NCBI GenBank assembly: GCA_902554355.1
Contig: CACDOC010000011.1
Location: 1 to 34,950 of the forward strand
DNA from: an uncultured SAR86 cluster bacterium
GTDB lineage: Bacteria > Pseudomonadota > Gammaproteobacteria > Magnimaribacterales > Magnimaribacteraceae
Reading direction: 5' to 3'
DNA length: 34,950 nucleotides
Position 1 is the stretch's first letter, and every line of letters begins with the position of its first letter. Shown one piece after another: positions 7,016 to 16,097 of this stretch. The position numbers and the translations under genes were made by a program. The notes beneath the pieces are model-generated. The model did not search any database and was not told the DNA's origin. It was given only the letters and a program-made list of their open reading frames with translations.

Positions 7016-8554
7016 ATGCACCCAGGTATCAACGGAGAAAAGTTTCCAGACAAGCCGGCATTGATAATGCATGGAAGTGGAAAAGTCGTCACTCATGGCG
7101 ATTTAAATGATTTATCTAATCAAGGAGCACAGCTTTTTAGATCTTTAGGTTTAGTTCCTGGAGATTCAATTGCTATCATGCTAGAGAATCACTTTTTATT
7201 CTTTCCTATAGTTTTTGCGGCTTGGAGAAGTGGACTTAGATACACTGCAATTAGCTGGAGACTTCAGCCAGATGAAGTGGAATACATTGTTAGAGATTGT
7301 GAAGCAAAAGTGTTTATAACTTCTAAATTTTTAGAAGAAACAGCTTTAAATTTGGATTCTTTGCTTGCAGATGTTCACAAATTCATGCTTGATGGCTCAA
7401 CTGATAATTATCTTTCATATGAAGACTCTATAGCTAAGCAACCCGTAGAGCCTATTTCTGATGAATGTGTGGGAGGTCCAATGCTTTATTCATCTGGAAC
7501 AACGGGCAGGCCGAAGGGCGTTAGTCGAGAGTTAAGCTTGGAACCTTTGCCTTATTCGAAAGACGATGGTGATCCAAATTTATCTAGAGTGTTACTTCTT
7601 TATGGAGCAAATGAAGACAGTATCTATCTTTCTCCCGCGCCAATGTATCATTCTGCACCTTTGAATTTCTGTACGGCATTTCTTGCAGAAGGAGCAACTT
7701 GTGTCATTTTAGAAAAATTTGATGCTGAAAGTGCTTTGCAAGCGATAGAAGATCACAAGGTAACCCATTCGCAATGGGTTCCCACAATGTTTGTAAGATT
7801 TCTAAAATTTGACTCTTCTTTGAGAACTCAATTTGACTTATCCAGTCATCAAGTAGCTATTCATGCAGCCGCTCCTTGTCCTGTAGAAGTAAAAGAGCAG
7901 ATGATTAATTGGTGGGGTCCTATAATTTATGAATATTATGCAGGAACTGAATTCAATGGCATGACATTTATTACTTCTGAAGAATGGTTAGGCCATAAGG
8001 GCTCTGTTGGAAAATCTTTGTTTGGAGAGCTAGTAATACTAGATGAAGACGGTGAAGAATTACCTCCAGGCGAGACTGGTGGAGTTTATTTTGGTGGAGA
8101 AACTGCGACTACCTTCAAATACCATAATGACGAAGAAAAAACTAAAGATGCCATGACAGCACAAGGCTTTAGTACTTTGGGTGATGTCGGATATCTTGAT
8201 GAAGAAGGTTACTTATATTTAACAGATCGTAAATCTTTCATGATAATTTCTGGTGGGGTAAATATTTACCCTAAAGAGACAGAAGATGCCTTGGTAATGC
8301 ACCCAAAGGTAGCGGATGTTGCAGTTTTTGGAGTTCCTAATGCTGAAATGGGTGAAGAAGTTAAAGCAGTGGTTCAACCAGAGGATATGTCTGAGGCTGG
8401 TCCAGATTTAGAAGCTGAACTAATGGCATACTGCAAGGAAAAAATTTCACACATCAAATGCCCTAAATCCATAGATTTTGAAAAGGAGTTACCGAGACAC
8501 CCTACAGGTAAGCTTTATAAACGTCTTCTAAAGGATAAATATTGGCCTAAATGA
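7016..8554 (+). CDS. AMP-forming acyl-CoA synthetase (fatty/organic acid CoA ligase; LvaE-like candidate)
   Basis: A 512-residue ANL-superfamily ligase that adenylates a carboxylic acid and transfers it to CoA. The phosphate-binding loop YSSGTTGRPKG is at residues 158-168. The 'YEYYAGTE' A5 motif, 'LGDVGYLDEEGYLYLTDR' hinge region, 'IISGGVNIYPKETE' A8 motif and C-terminal adenylation lysine Lys499 in 'HPTGKLYKR' are all present. GGGAGAAGTT precedes the ATG. It is divergent from the synthase-ACAD-kinase operon, with under 80 bases between the first codons, and overlaps the next gene by ATGA. The location suggests it activates the acid that the neighbouring pathway degrades, as LvaE does for levulinate. 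The chain length or type of acid cannot be told from sequence. Confidence 0.93.
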   Translation: MHPGINGEKFPDKPALIMHGSGKVVTHGDLNDLSNQGAQLFRSLGLVPGDSIAIMLENHFLFFPIVFAAWRSGLRYTAISWRLQPDEVEYIVRDCEAKVFITSKFLEETALNLDSLLADVHKFMLDGSTDNYLSYEDSIAKQPVEPISDECVGGPMLYSSGTTGRPKGVSRELSLEPLPYSKDDGDPNLSRVLLLYGANEDSIYLSPAPMYHSAPLNFCTAFLAEGATCVILEKFDAESALQAIEDHKVTHSQWVPTMFVRFLKFDSSLRTQFDLSSHQVAIHAAAPCPVEVKEQMINWWGPIIYEYYAGTEFNGMTFITSEEWLGHKGSVGKSLFGELVILDEDGEELPPGETGGVYFGGETATTFKYHNDEEKTKDAMTAQGFSTLGDVGYLDEEGYLYLTDRKSFMIISGGVNIYPKETEDALVMHPKVADVAVFGVPNAEMGEEVKAVVQPEDMSEAGPDLEAELMAYCKEKISHIKCPKSIDFEKELPRHPTGKLYKRLLKDKYWPK

Positions 8555-9210
8555 TGACTAAAACCTTTCTTGTTGTAGGCTCAACGGGTCTAGTCGGAGA
8601 GATGGTTGTAAAGCACCTAGCCCTGGAAGGAAATAAAGTAAAAGCGCTATCTAGAAATAGCTTAAGTTCTTCTGACCCTTTGGTTGAGAATATTAAGGTT
8701 GATTTTGATAGGTTAGATTTGTACCAAGAGCATTTTAAACAGGTAGATGGAGTTTATATATGCCTTGGAACAACGATTTCAAAAGCTGGATCTGAGGAAG
8801 CCTTTGAAGAAGTAGACATAGATTATTGTCTAGAGACAGCCAAACAAGCTCTGAATGCTGGAGTAAAAAATCTTTCATTGATCACTTCAGTAGGGGCAGA
8901 TTCTAGTTCTTCTAATTTCTATTTAAGAACGAAGGGAATTGTTGAAAATAAAATCTCTCAATTGGGCTTTTCTTCTCTCTCTATACATAGACCAGGCCTT
9001 TTAATTGGTCCTAGAAAAGAAATGAGATTAGCTGAATTCCTAGGGCAAAAAATATATCCACTGATTAATCTTTTCTTATTAGGAAATTTATCCAAATTCA
9101 AGTGTATAAAAGCTGAAGTTTTAGCTCGGGCAATGATTAAGTATTCTGGCTTAGAACAGGGTACTCATTATTATTTCTATAATGATTTTATTGAGAAGGG
9201 AAGTGATTAG
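8551..9210 (+). CDS. Atypical SDR / NAD(P)-binding protein, HTATIP2(TIP30)-like
   Basis: A 219-residue NAD(P)-binding Rossmann protein. The N-terminal GSTGLVGEMV glycine loop (residues 8-17), a central 'LITSVGADSSSSNFYLRTKG' with the Y-x3-K pair in YLRTK, and 'SIHRPGLLIGPR' form the pattern of atypical SDRs related to human TIP30/HTATIP2 and bacterial 'NAD-dependent epimerase/dehydratase-like' proteins. The substrate is unknown. Translation is coupled to the CoA ligase through an ATGATGA overlap; the start could be the ATG at 8551 or the adjacent one at 8554. Its TAG stop interlocks with the TAA of the convergent monooxygenase gene. Confidence 0.85.
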   Translation: MMTKTFLVVGSTGLVGEMVVKHLALEGNKVKALSRNSLSSSDPLVENIKVDFDRLDLYQEHFKQVDGVYICLGTTISKAGSEEAFEEVDIDYCLETAKQALNAGVKNLSLITSVGADSSSSNFYLRTKGIVENKISQLGFSSLSIHRPGLLIGPRKEMRLAEFLGQKIYPLINLFLLGNLSKFKCIKAEVLARAMIKYSGLEQGTHYYFYNDFIEKGSD

Positions 9211-10667
9211 CCTGCTTTTTTAAACTTTAAATCTGAATCTTCTATACTCTTAAACCTAACTTGAAAAAGGTCTTTAAGATAATTTTGAGTATTTATCCAA
9301 GGGTCTTTGGATCCTTGTTTAGGTAGCATGTGAGCTACCCTTTGAATGTAACCAGAGGTTAAGTCGAGGAAATCACCATCTGCAGCTACATCTTCTCCAG
9401 CCTCAGGACAAAAATAGTCCATGCCTTTCTTATCTAATAGATTAATTAATTTACAGGCATATTCACTCGTAAGATCTGCTCCTAAAGTCCAAGAAGCAGT
9501 GGTGTACCCAAATGTTGCGATTAGATTTGGTACATCACTAAACATCATCGTTTTGTATTGAATCTTTTCAGATATATCTAAAGTTTGGTTATCTATTTTT
9601 ATATCGATTCCATTTAAGAGTCTCATGTTAAGGCCTGTCGCGGTAATAATAATGTCAGCTTTTAGCTCTTCTCCAGAATCGAGTTTAATTCCTTCAGAAG
9701 TGAATTCATCTATGGTATCTGTAACTACTGAAGCTTTTCCAGAATTAATCGCTTCGAAAATATCTCCATTCGGTACCAGGCATAGACGTTGATCCCAGGG
9801 CATGTATTTCGGAGTAAAGTGTTTGTCTATATCGTAATCTTCCCCTAAATGCTCTCTAACTCCATCAATAAGCATTTCTTTATACTTAAGAGGCTTTTTC
9901 TTGATTTGAGAAACAAAAAATCTTCCTAAGAGAATATTTTTCCACCTAACTAGAAAATATCCCAATTTATCCGAAGTGTATTTTTTAAGGAATTCATCTA
10001 TCCACATTCTATCCGGAGGAGCCATGTAATAAGTAGGAGACCTTTGCAACATAGTGATGTGCGACACTTTCTCAGCCATAGACGGGATGATAGTTACAGC
10101 TGTGGCACCACTTCCTATAACTACTACTTTTTTATCTGAATATTCTAAATCTTCAGGCCATTTTTGAGGATGGATAATTTGCCCTTGGAAGTTATCTTGA
10201 CCCTTAAATTCAGGAGTATAACCTTCATCATAATTGTAATAACCTCCACATAAGTAAAGGATGTTGCAATTCATTAATTCTATAGATTTATTTGATTGGT
10301 CTTCTACCTCCAAGGTCCACAAAGCTTCGCTAGTATTCCAAGCGGCTGAAACAACTTTCTTTTGAAATTGAATTTTTTCTTTAAGGTTATTTTCTTCTAC
10401 CGCTTCTTTAAGATACTTAATTATTGAAGGACCATCAGCAATAGTCTTAGGGTCGGTCCAGGGTTTAAATCTAAAACCCATAGTGTGCATATCAGAGTCA
10501 GATCTTATACCAGGGTACTTGAATAAATCCCATGTTCCACCAATATTCTCTCTCCCTTCAAGTATGGTGAATGTTTTTTGAGGACATGTTTTTTGAAGAT
10601 TATAAGCAGCACCAATTCCTGAAATACCTGCTCCTACTACAACAATATCTTTATGATTTATCTCCAT
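9207..10667 (-). CDS. Flavin monooxygenase, Baeyer-Villiger type (EthA-like)
   Basis: A 486-residue class B flavoprotein monooxygenase. The FAD Rossmann motif GAGISG is at residues 12-17 and a 'GGTWDLFKYPGIRSDSDM' active-site segment follows. The Baeyer-Villiger fingerprint F-x-G-x3-H-x3-W-P is complete at residues 160-171 (F160, G162, H166, W170, P171). The second, NADPH-binding motif GSGATA is at 185-190. Such enzymes insert oxygen next to a ketone to give an ester or lactone, or oxygenate sulfides. The length and the 'FRFKPWTDPKTIADG' region resemble EthA/EtaA-type members. The gene follows folD by 28 bases on the same strand and may be co-transcribed. The natural substrate is unknown. A ketone from lipid or hydrocarbon breakdown would fit the surrounding acyl-CoA genes. 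Confidence 0.9.
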   Translation of the reverse strand: MEINHKDIVVVGAGISGIGAAYNLQKTCPQKTFTILEGRENIGGTWDLFKYPGIRSDSDMHTMGFRFKPWTDPKTIADGPSIIKYLKEAVEENNLKEKIQFQKKVVSAAWNTSEALWTLEVEDQSNKSIELMNCNILYLCGGYYNYDEGYTPEFKGQDNFQGQIIHPQKWPEDLEYSDKKVVVIGSGATAVTIIPSMAEKVSHITMLQRSPTYYMAPPDRMWIDEFLKKYTSDKLGYFLVRWKNILLGRFFVSQIKKKPLKYKEMLIDGVREHLGEDYDIDKHFTPKYMPWDQRLCLVPNGDIFEAINSGKASVVTDTIDEFTSEGIKLDSGEELKADIIITATGLNMRLLNGIDIKIDNQTLDISEKIQYKTMMFSDVPNLIATFGYTTASWTLGADLTSEYACKLINLLDKKGMDYFCPEAGEDVAADGDFLDLTSGYIQRVAHMLPKQGSKDPWINTQNYLKDLFQVRFKSIEDSDLKFKKAG

Positions 10668-10695
10668 ATTTTTTTATTTTTGAATGATTCTAGCA

Positions 10696-11529
10696 TTAAG
10701 AATTCTCGCACGCTTCAACGGTTTGCAAAATTAATGTGTTTATTGTCATAGGGCCGACTCCGCCTGGCACAGGCGTGTAAGCCAAACTCCTATCCATAAC
10801 TTGATCCAAATCAATATCGCCACATTTTTCAGGGTGGTAGCCAGCATCAATTACAACGGCATTATCTTTTATCCAATTGCCTTGAATAAATTTAGGTATA
10901 CCTACAGCGCCTACCACTATATCTGCACAAGAAATTTCATCTTTTAGATCTTTTGTTCTGGAGTGGCAGATAGTAACAGTAGCATTCTCATTTAATAACA
11001 TCATCGCCATAGGTTTTCCTAGAATAGGACTTCTACCAACTACAACTGCATGCTTACCTTCTATTTCAATTTTGTAATGGTTAAGTAATCTCATTATGCC
11101 TTGTGGCGTGCAAGATCCGAAAGCTTCTTCACCCATGGTCATTCGGCCAAACCCTAGAGAGGTGACACCATCCACATCTTTTTTGGCATCTATAGCATCA
11201 AAGCACAATCTTTCATCAATTTGTTCGGGAACTGGGTGTTGAAGAAGGATCCCATGCACTTCTTGATTAGCGTTTAACTTGTCAACCTCATTTAATAGAT
11301 CTTCTGTAGAAGTGGAAGAAGGAAGCTCTACTTTTATTGATTTCATGCCTATTCTTTCGCAGGCATTTCCTTTCATTTTGACATAAGTCGCCGAGGCGGG
11401 ATCATCACCAACTAATATAGTAGCCAATATAGGTACAAACCCTTTTTTTTTCTTTAGAGCTTTGACTCTTTTTTTCAGCTGCTCTTCAGTTTCAAGAGCT
11501 ACTTTACTTCCGTCCAATAGAATACTCAT
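10696..11529 (-). CDS. folD: Bifunctional methylenetetrahydrofolate dehydrogenase / methenyltetrahydrofolate cyclohydrolase
   Basis: FolD (277 aa, normal length about 285) interconverts 5,10-methylene-, 5,10-methenyl- and 10-formyl-tetrahydrofolate in the cytoplasm. Visible hallmarks are '[13 protein letters not shown]' with the Tyr49/Lys53 catalytic pair, 'LLQHPVP', 'KDVDG' with Asp120, the NADP-binding '[13 protein letters not shown]' and C-terminal '[10 protein letters not shown]'. The substrate-loop wording LQHPVP...FDAI...DVDGVT differs from the QLPLP...DVDG(F/L) form of E. coli and recalls versions I associate with actinobacteria and some other phyla. It stands divergent to the TonB-dependent receptor at 11692 and 28 bases ahead of the monooxygenase gene. 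Confidence 0.96.
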   Translation of the reverse strand: MSILLDGSKVALETEEQLKKRVKALKKKKGFVPILATILVGDDPASATYVKMKGNACERIGMKSIKVELPSSTSTEDLLNEVDKLNANQEVHGILLQHPVPEQIDERLCFDAIDAKKDVDGVTSLGFGRMTMGEEAFGSCTPQGIMRLLNHYKIEIEGKHAVVVGRSPILGKPMAMMLLNENATVTICHSRTKDLKDEISCADIVVGAVGIPKFIQGNWIKDNAVVIDAGYHPEKCGDIDLDQVMDRSLAYTPVPGGVGPMTINTLILQTVEACENS

Positions 11530-11691
11530 AGGTTTATTTTCTCATGCACTCAATTAATAAGAAAACTATTTTAGATAAAAAAAATAGAACTAAAAAAATA
11601 GTGGCAATTAGTTTAATTTACCTTATTATCTATACAAGATATTTGCTTAAAGCAATTAGATTAATAATTTTAATTATAAATGGGGAAAATT

Positions 11692-14511
11692 ATGAAAATT
11701 AAGTTACTTGCCTATCTGGCAACTTTTTCTTTTCTTTTCTTTAATACTTCGTTCGTTTTTTCAGCTGATGATGATGAAGAGGCAGATGAAGTTATTGTTA
11801 CAGGTTCTTACATTTCAAGATCCAACCAAAACCAATCTGTTCCAGTAGATGTTATTAGTTCCGATGAATTAGGTGATCAAGGAAATCCTAGTATTACGGA
11901 TTTAATTTTGAATCTTCCTTCAATGTCCGGTTCTCATAACCAGCAAGATCAGTTTCAAGGTAGCGGAGTGGCAACTGGAATGAAGAATATCAACATAAGA
12001 GGCATGGGTTCAGACAGAGGACTCGTACTTCTTAATGGAAAGAGAATAGCAGCTGCAGGAGTTAGATCTTCTAAGTCCGCTGTTTATCCTGTTGATGTTG
12101 GAAACTTTCCAATGATAGCTATGGACAGGTTAGAACTTTTAAAAAATGGTGGTGCTGTTACTTACGGTTCAGACGCTGTTACTGGAGTTCTTAATTTCAT
12201 AACTAGGAAGGGCTTTGATGGATTCGAAATTTCTGTTAACCACTCTGACTACGACGGAAGTGATGACGGAGATCAGAATTTAGGCATGATTTGGGGTACA
12301 GCTAATGGAAGCAATTCTTTGATGATGGCCTTTGAATATGATAAGCGTGGCAGGTTGCCTGTTTGGAAAAGAAGCTTTGCTGACTATAGCTCACCTGCTG
12401 GATGGCCATTAGGTATATCTTCTTTTGGTAACCCTGGTGCTTATGGAACTGCTAAAGGTTGGCCTGGTACTTTGTATGGCGGTTTAACGCCAGATCCAAT
12501 GTGTGGATATTCCTCAGAATACACCAGTTCTTTTGCATTAAGTCTTGGTCGTTGCGGTTATAACTACACGCCTTTCTTTAATTTAATTGATGAGCAAGAA
12601 AGACTTAAATTTTTCACTCAATTTGAATTCCAAGTTGACAGTGATACAACAGTTTATGGAGACTTTCTTTTTTCAAAGTTAGAAGGTTGGTACAACACCT
12701 CTCCAAGTTTCCCTCATACAAATCCTGGTTCTTCAAATTATTGTACAAACACTGATGGAGTATTGAGTTGTACTTCAGCAGTTCCTTACTTTAATTTCGT
12801 ACCTCTTTATAATCCTGGCGCGGTAGACTTCTTGGCTGGCTTATCTCAAGCTAAAAGAGACGAATTCACAGCGGCAGGAGGAATTCAGTGGTGGGGAAGA
12901 ACTCTTGCGGTTGCTGGGCCTTCTCAAAGCGGAAAGCGTTTTCATGAGACTGCGCGTTTTGTGATGGGAGTAGTTAGAAATCTTGGCAATAGTGAAATGG
13001 ACGCTTCAGTTTCATACACAAATCATACCGTTGATGGCTTTACCTTTGATCCGTTAGCATTAAGAGTCCAAGACTCTTTAGCAGGATTAGCAGGTCATGG
13101 ATGCCCAAGGGTAGGAGATGATCCTTGGTCTTCTCTTAATGATTCACTCAGAGGGAATAACACTCTAGGTTGTTATTATTACAATCCATTTGGTTCGGCA
13201 ATTAATGCCACACCTGGAAGTCCTCTGTACAATGATCCTTCGGTTAAGAAGTATTATGATGGTTTAAGTTCAGGAATCACTCAAGTTGAGCAACTAGTTT
13301 CAGAAGTTATCTTTACTGGACAGTCTGATACTGAATTAGCTGGTGGAAATATTTCTTGGGCCGTAGGTGCACAATACAGATGGTGGGATAGCAAGTATGA
13401 CCCAACCGGAGACAACAGAGTAGATGGCCCTCAAAGATCTCCTTTTGTTTTCCTAGGTGTTTCTACAAATAGTTATCTTGAAACAAGAGTACATTCATTC
13501 TTTGGTGAATTGAGCTTACTAATTTCTGATTCGACTGATGTCGAGCTGGGAATAAGACACGAAGATTACGGTGCTGATACTGTAACTAAACCTAAGTTGG
13601 CAATTATTTCAGAATTGAGTGATACAACTACTTTTAGAGCTTCATACGAGCAAACATTTAGAGTTCCTGTGATGCCTACTCAAGAAACAACATCTCTAGA
13701 ACTTTATGCTCCAGCTGGTGAATATATTCAAATTAAAACACCAATTCCTACTGCTCTAGGTCCTGAAGAATCAACCAACATAGGTGTAGGATTCATATTT
13801 AGACCTGTGGATGGAATGACAGTCAATTTAGATTATTATTCATTAGCCTTAGAAGGTCCATTTAACAGAGAAGCTGCTACTTGTGCTTGCTCAGTTAAAA
13901 TGACAGCGGACGGAACTGTATACGATCCAGCTACTGACACTCCACAAGCTATTACCAGCATAATTGCTGAGTTAATTAATGGAGATGATGTGGATACTGC
14001 TGGAATAGATCTAGAGGTTAATTACTCTTATGTAAGTGATGCTGGGATCTGGTCCGTAGGCGGAAACATGAATCATATTTTAGAGTATGACGTTTCTGGT
14101 ACTGCAGACGGAAGTTCTTACGATGCAGCAGGACTTTATAACTTAAGATCTACAGTTCTTCCTATCGAAGTAAGATCTATGCCTGATCTTAAGATGAATG
14201 CATACGTTGGACTTTTAACCAATGGAGGATATAACGCTAGATTATATCTAAGGTTTATTGATGAGGTTAAAATTCCTTCTACATTCGATTCTATTTCATC
14301 TTTCCCAAATATGGATTCAATAGATGATCACATGACTTACGACTTTCACGTTAGTAAGTCTGTAATGGATGACAGTTTAGATGTAACTTTTTCAGTTATT
14401 AATTTAACTGATGAAGATCCTCCTTTAGCTCCTCATGAGTTAGCTTATGATGCTTATACTCATAACCCTTTAGGAAGGATTTTAAAGGTTGGATTTAAAT
14501 ACAATCTATAG
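11692..14511 (+). CDS. TonB-dependent outer-membrane receptor
   Basis: A 939-residue outer-membrane receptor. Signal peptide residues 1-25 (cleavage after F-S-A) are followed by a very acidic DDDEEADE linker and a TonB-box-like EVIVTG at 33-38. The plug domain shows 'NINIRGMGSDRGLVLLNGKR', 'VDVGNFPMIAMDRLELLKNG' and 'YGSDAVTGVLNFITR'. The rest is beta-barrel, with 'RASYEQTFRVPVMP' and a C-terminal 'LGRILKVGFKYNL'. The ATG at 11680 is in frame but encodes GGGGAAAA, which is the ribosome-binding site for the ATG at 11692, so 11692 is the start. Such receptors take up substrates too large for porins with energy from TonB-ExbBD. The substrate cannot be assigned: no siderophore, vitamin B12 or glycan genes flank it. 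A rho-independent terminator follows. Confidence 0.95.
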   Translation: MKIKLLAYLATFSFLFFNTSFVFSADDDEEADEVIVTGSYISRSNQNQSVPVDVISSDELGDQGNPSITDLILNLPSMSGSHNQQDQFQGSGVATGMKNINIRGMGSDRGLVLLNGKRIAAAGVRSSKSAVYPVDVGNFPMIAMDRLELLKNGGAVTYGSDAVTGVLNFITRKGFDGFEISVNHSDYDGSDDGDQNLGMIWGTANGSNSLMMAFEYDKRGRLPVWKRSFADYSSPAGWPLGISSFGNPGAYGTAKGWPGTLYGGLTPDPMCGYSSEYTSSFALSLGRCGYNYTPFFNLIDEQERLKFFTQFEFQVDSDTTVYGDFLFSKLEGWYNTSPSFPHTNPGSSNYCTNTDGVLSCTSAVPYFNFVPLYNPGAVDFLAGLSQAKRDEFTAAGGIQWWGRTLAVAGPSQSGKRFHETARFVMGVVRNLGNSEMDASVSYTNHTVDGFTFDPLALRVQDSLAGLAGHGCPRVGDDPWSSLNDSLRGNNTLGCYYYNPFGSAINATPGSPLYNDPSVKKYYDGLSSGITQVEQLVSEVIFTGQSDTELAGGNISWAVGAQYRWWDSKYDPTGDNRVDGPQRSPFVFLGVSTNSYLETRVHSFFGELSLLISDSTDVELGIRHEDYGADTVTKPKLAIISELSDTTTFRASYEQTFRVPVMPTQETTSLELYAPAGEYIQIKTPIPTALGPEESTNIGVGFIFRPVDGMTVNLDYYSLALEGPFNREAATCACSVKMTADGTVYDPATDTPQAITSIIAELINGDDVDTAGIDLEVNYSYVSDAGIWSVGGNMNHILEYDVSGTADGSSYDAAGLYNLRSTVLPIEVRSMPDLKMNAYVGLLTNGGYNARLYLRFIDEVKIPSTFDSISSFPNMDSIDDHMTYDFHVSKSVMDDSLDVTFSVINLTDEDPPLAPHELAYDAYTHNPLGRILKVGFKYNL

Positions 14512-14524
14512 ACCTAAAGAGAAT

Positions 14525-14555
14525 AAAAAAAACCCTGTTAACGCAGGGTTTTTTT
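14525..14555 (+). terminator. Rho-independent terminator of the first TonB-dependent receptor
   Basis: AACCCTG (14531-14537) pairs with CAGGGTT (14544-14550) around the loop TTAACG. The stem is extended by an A-run on the left that pairs with the T-run on the right. It starts 13 bases after the receptor stop codon. Confidence 0.93.
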
Positions 14556-14583
14556 ACATCTAAATAATATAAAAATGTATAAT
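14553..14583 (+). promoter_or_regulatory. Candidate sigma-70 promoter of tRNA-Pro
   Basis: A perfect TATAAT lies at 14578-14583, ten bases before the tRNA 5' end. TTTACA at 14553-14558 can serve as the -35 with a long 19-base spacer. The -35 sits inside the T-tract of the preceding terminator, so the two signals are packed end to end. Confidence 0.5.
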
Positions 14584-14592
14584 TCGGGATTT

Positions 14593-14669
14593 CGGGGCAT
14601 AGCGCAGCCTGGTAGCGCACCTGCTTTGGGAGCAGGTGGTCGCAGGTTCAAATCCTGCTGCCCCGACCA
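14593..14669 (+). tRNA. tRNA-Pro (anticodon TGG)
   Basis: A full cloverleaf can be drawn. Acceptor CGGGGCA (14593-14599) pairs with TGCCCCG (14659-14665), followed by A and an encoded CCA. The anticodon stem CCTGC/GCAGG encloses loop TTTGGGA, giving anticodon TGG, which reads CCA and other Pro codons. The T-arm contains GGTTCAAATCC. A dadA-like gene begins 12 bases after the CCA. Confidence 0.97.
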
Positions 14670-14681
14670 ATTAAAATTAAA

Positions 14682-15950
14682 ATGGATAAAGATCAGATTA
14701 TAATTATTGGTGGAGGTATCATTGGTTTAGCTACCGCTAACGCACTCCTCGATAGAGGGGAAAAGGTCTTAGTCTTGGAGAAAAACTCTGACACAGCGAC
14801 AGCAGCTAGCTTCGCTAATGCTGGAATGTTAACTCCTTCTCAATCAACTCCATGGAATTCTCCTTCAGATATTTTTTACATTCTTTCAGGAATTGGTAAA
14901 AAAGACTCTCCTATGTCTTTAAGTCCTCGAGCAATTCCTTCTTACTTTTCTTGGGGTCTTAGATTTATCCTCAATTCAACACCTTCAAGGTTTGAAAGAA
15001 TCTCTAAAAGCATTTTTTCTTTGGCAAAATATAGTAAGGATTTAACAGAAAAGATAAGAAAGTCGGAAGAATTTTGTTATGAGGAATCAACGGAAGGAAC
15101 CCTAAAACTATTTAGAAATACGGAAAGACTTCAAAAAGCTATAGACTTATCAAATCGAATTTATGGTGAATCTAATTCCATAGAAGTGCTTAATCAAAAA
15201 CAAACCGTAGAACTCGAACCATCCTTGAATAAAGTTAGAAAAGGCCTTGTGGGAGCTATCCATTACAAAGATGATGAAATTGGTGATGCGTATAAGTTCT
15301 GTAAGTCTCTTGAAGAAAGTATAAGAAATAAAGGAGGCAGAATATTAGTAAATACCAATATCAAGAGAATTTTACTTAATAAGCGCAAAGTGAATAGTGT
15401 TGTAACTGATAGGGCAGTGCTTAGAGCAAAAAGAGTGATAGTTTGTGCAGGAAGTTGGTCTCCAATTTTATTAAAGGAATTAGGTATAAAAATACCTGTA
15501 AAGCCCGTTAAAGGATATTCTTTGACTTATAACACTGCCGGGCTGGAAAATACTCCAAACCTATCCGTTATTGATGAAAGTATCCATATTGCTATAACGC
15601 CTTACAAAAATAGAATAAGGGTTGCTGGAACTGCCGAATTTGTAGGTTTTAATGATGAAGTTCATCCTAAAAGGATTACTTATTTAAACTCAAAACTAAA
15701 TGAAGTCTATCCATCTTTATTTTCGAAAGTACAAGGAGATGAAGATACACAAGTATGGTTTGGCTTTAGGCCTATGAGTGCGGATGGGTTACCTTTTATT
15801 GGAGAAACTAAAATTGAGGGATTGTATCTTAATACTGGTCACGGTCATCTTGGATGGACCTTGGCTATGGGCTCAGCAAATTTATTAGCTGACCAAATGA
15901 CTAATGCAGAAACAGAAATAGATTCTAAGCCTTATCTTGCCAATAGATAA
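14682..15950 (+). CDS. dadA: D-amino-acid dehydrogenase-like FAD oxidoreductase (DadA family)
   Basis: A 422-residue DAO-fold flavoprotein. An N-terminal FAD motif GGGIIG lies at residues 9-14, followed by the ribose-binding Glu in 'VLVLEKN' and 'ASFANAGMLTPSQSTPW'. The mid-protein 'KPVKGYSLT' and C-terminal 'FRPMSADGLPFIGE' and 'NTGHGHLGWTLAMGSA' are the signatures of DadA, which oxidises D-amino acids to 2-oxoacids and passes electrons to the respiratory chain. Length matches E. coli DadA (432 aa). There is no alanine racemase neighbour, so D-Ala specificity is not shown; other D-amino acids or secondary amines are possible. It lies between tRNA-Pro and tRNA-Arg without a visible Shine-Dalgarno and may be read from the tRNA promoter. 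Confidence 0.85.
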   Translation: MDKDQIIIIGGGIIGLATANALLDRGEKVLVLEKNSDTATAASFANAGMLTPSQSTPWNSPSDIFYILSGIGKKDSPMSLSPRAIPSYFSWGLRFILNSTPSRFERISKSIFSLAKYSKDLTEKIRKSEEFCYEESTEGTLKLFRNTERLQKAIDLSNRIYGESNSIEVLNQKQTVELEPSLNKVRKGLVGAIHYKDDEIGDAYKFCKSLEESIRNKGGRILVNTNIKRILLNKRKVNSVVTDRAVLRAKRVIVCAGSWSPILLKELGIKIPVKPVKGYSLTYNTAGLENTPNLSVIDESIHIAITPYKNRIRVAGTAEFVGFNDEVHPKRITYLNSKLNEVYPSLFSKVQGDEDTQVWFGFRPMSADGLPFIGETKIEGLYLNTGHGHLGWTLAMGSANLLADQMTNAETEIDSKPYLANR

Positions 15951-15955
15951 AATAG

Positions 15956-15985
15956 TTTAATTAGACTCTTGGCTTCATATATAAT
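15956..15985 (+). promoter_or_regulatory. Candidate promoter of tRNA-Arg
   Basis: TATAAT at 15980-15985 is ten bases before the tRNA 5' end. The best -35 is a weak TTTAAT at 15956-15961, spaced 18 bases. It begins just after the dadA stop codon. Confidence 0.4.
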
Positions 15986-15994
15986 TCCTTGCTT

Positions 15995-16072
15995 CTCCTC
16001 GTAGCTCAGTTGGATTAGAGCAACTGCCTTCTAAGCAGTGGGTCGCAGGTTCGAGTCCTGCCGAGGAGGCCA
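15995..16072 (+). tRNA. tRNA-Arg (anticodon TCT)
   Basis: Acceptor CTCCTCG (15995-16001) pairs with CGAGGAG (16062-16068), then G and an encoded CCA. Stem ACTGC/GCAGT encloses loop CTTCTAA, giving anticodon TCT, which reads AGA/AGG, the dominant Arg codons of this AT-rich genome. The D-arm TAGCTCAGTTGGATTAGAG and T-arm GGTTCGAGTCC are canonical. Confidence 0.97.
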
Positions 16073-16097
16073 TTTTTTAAAATAGAAAGGAAATAAT

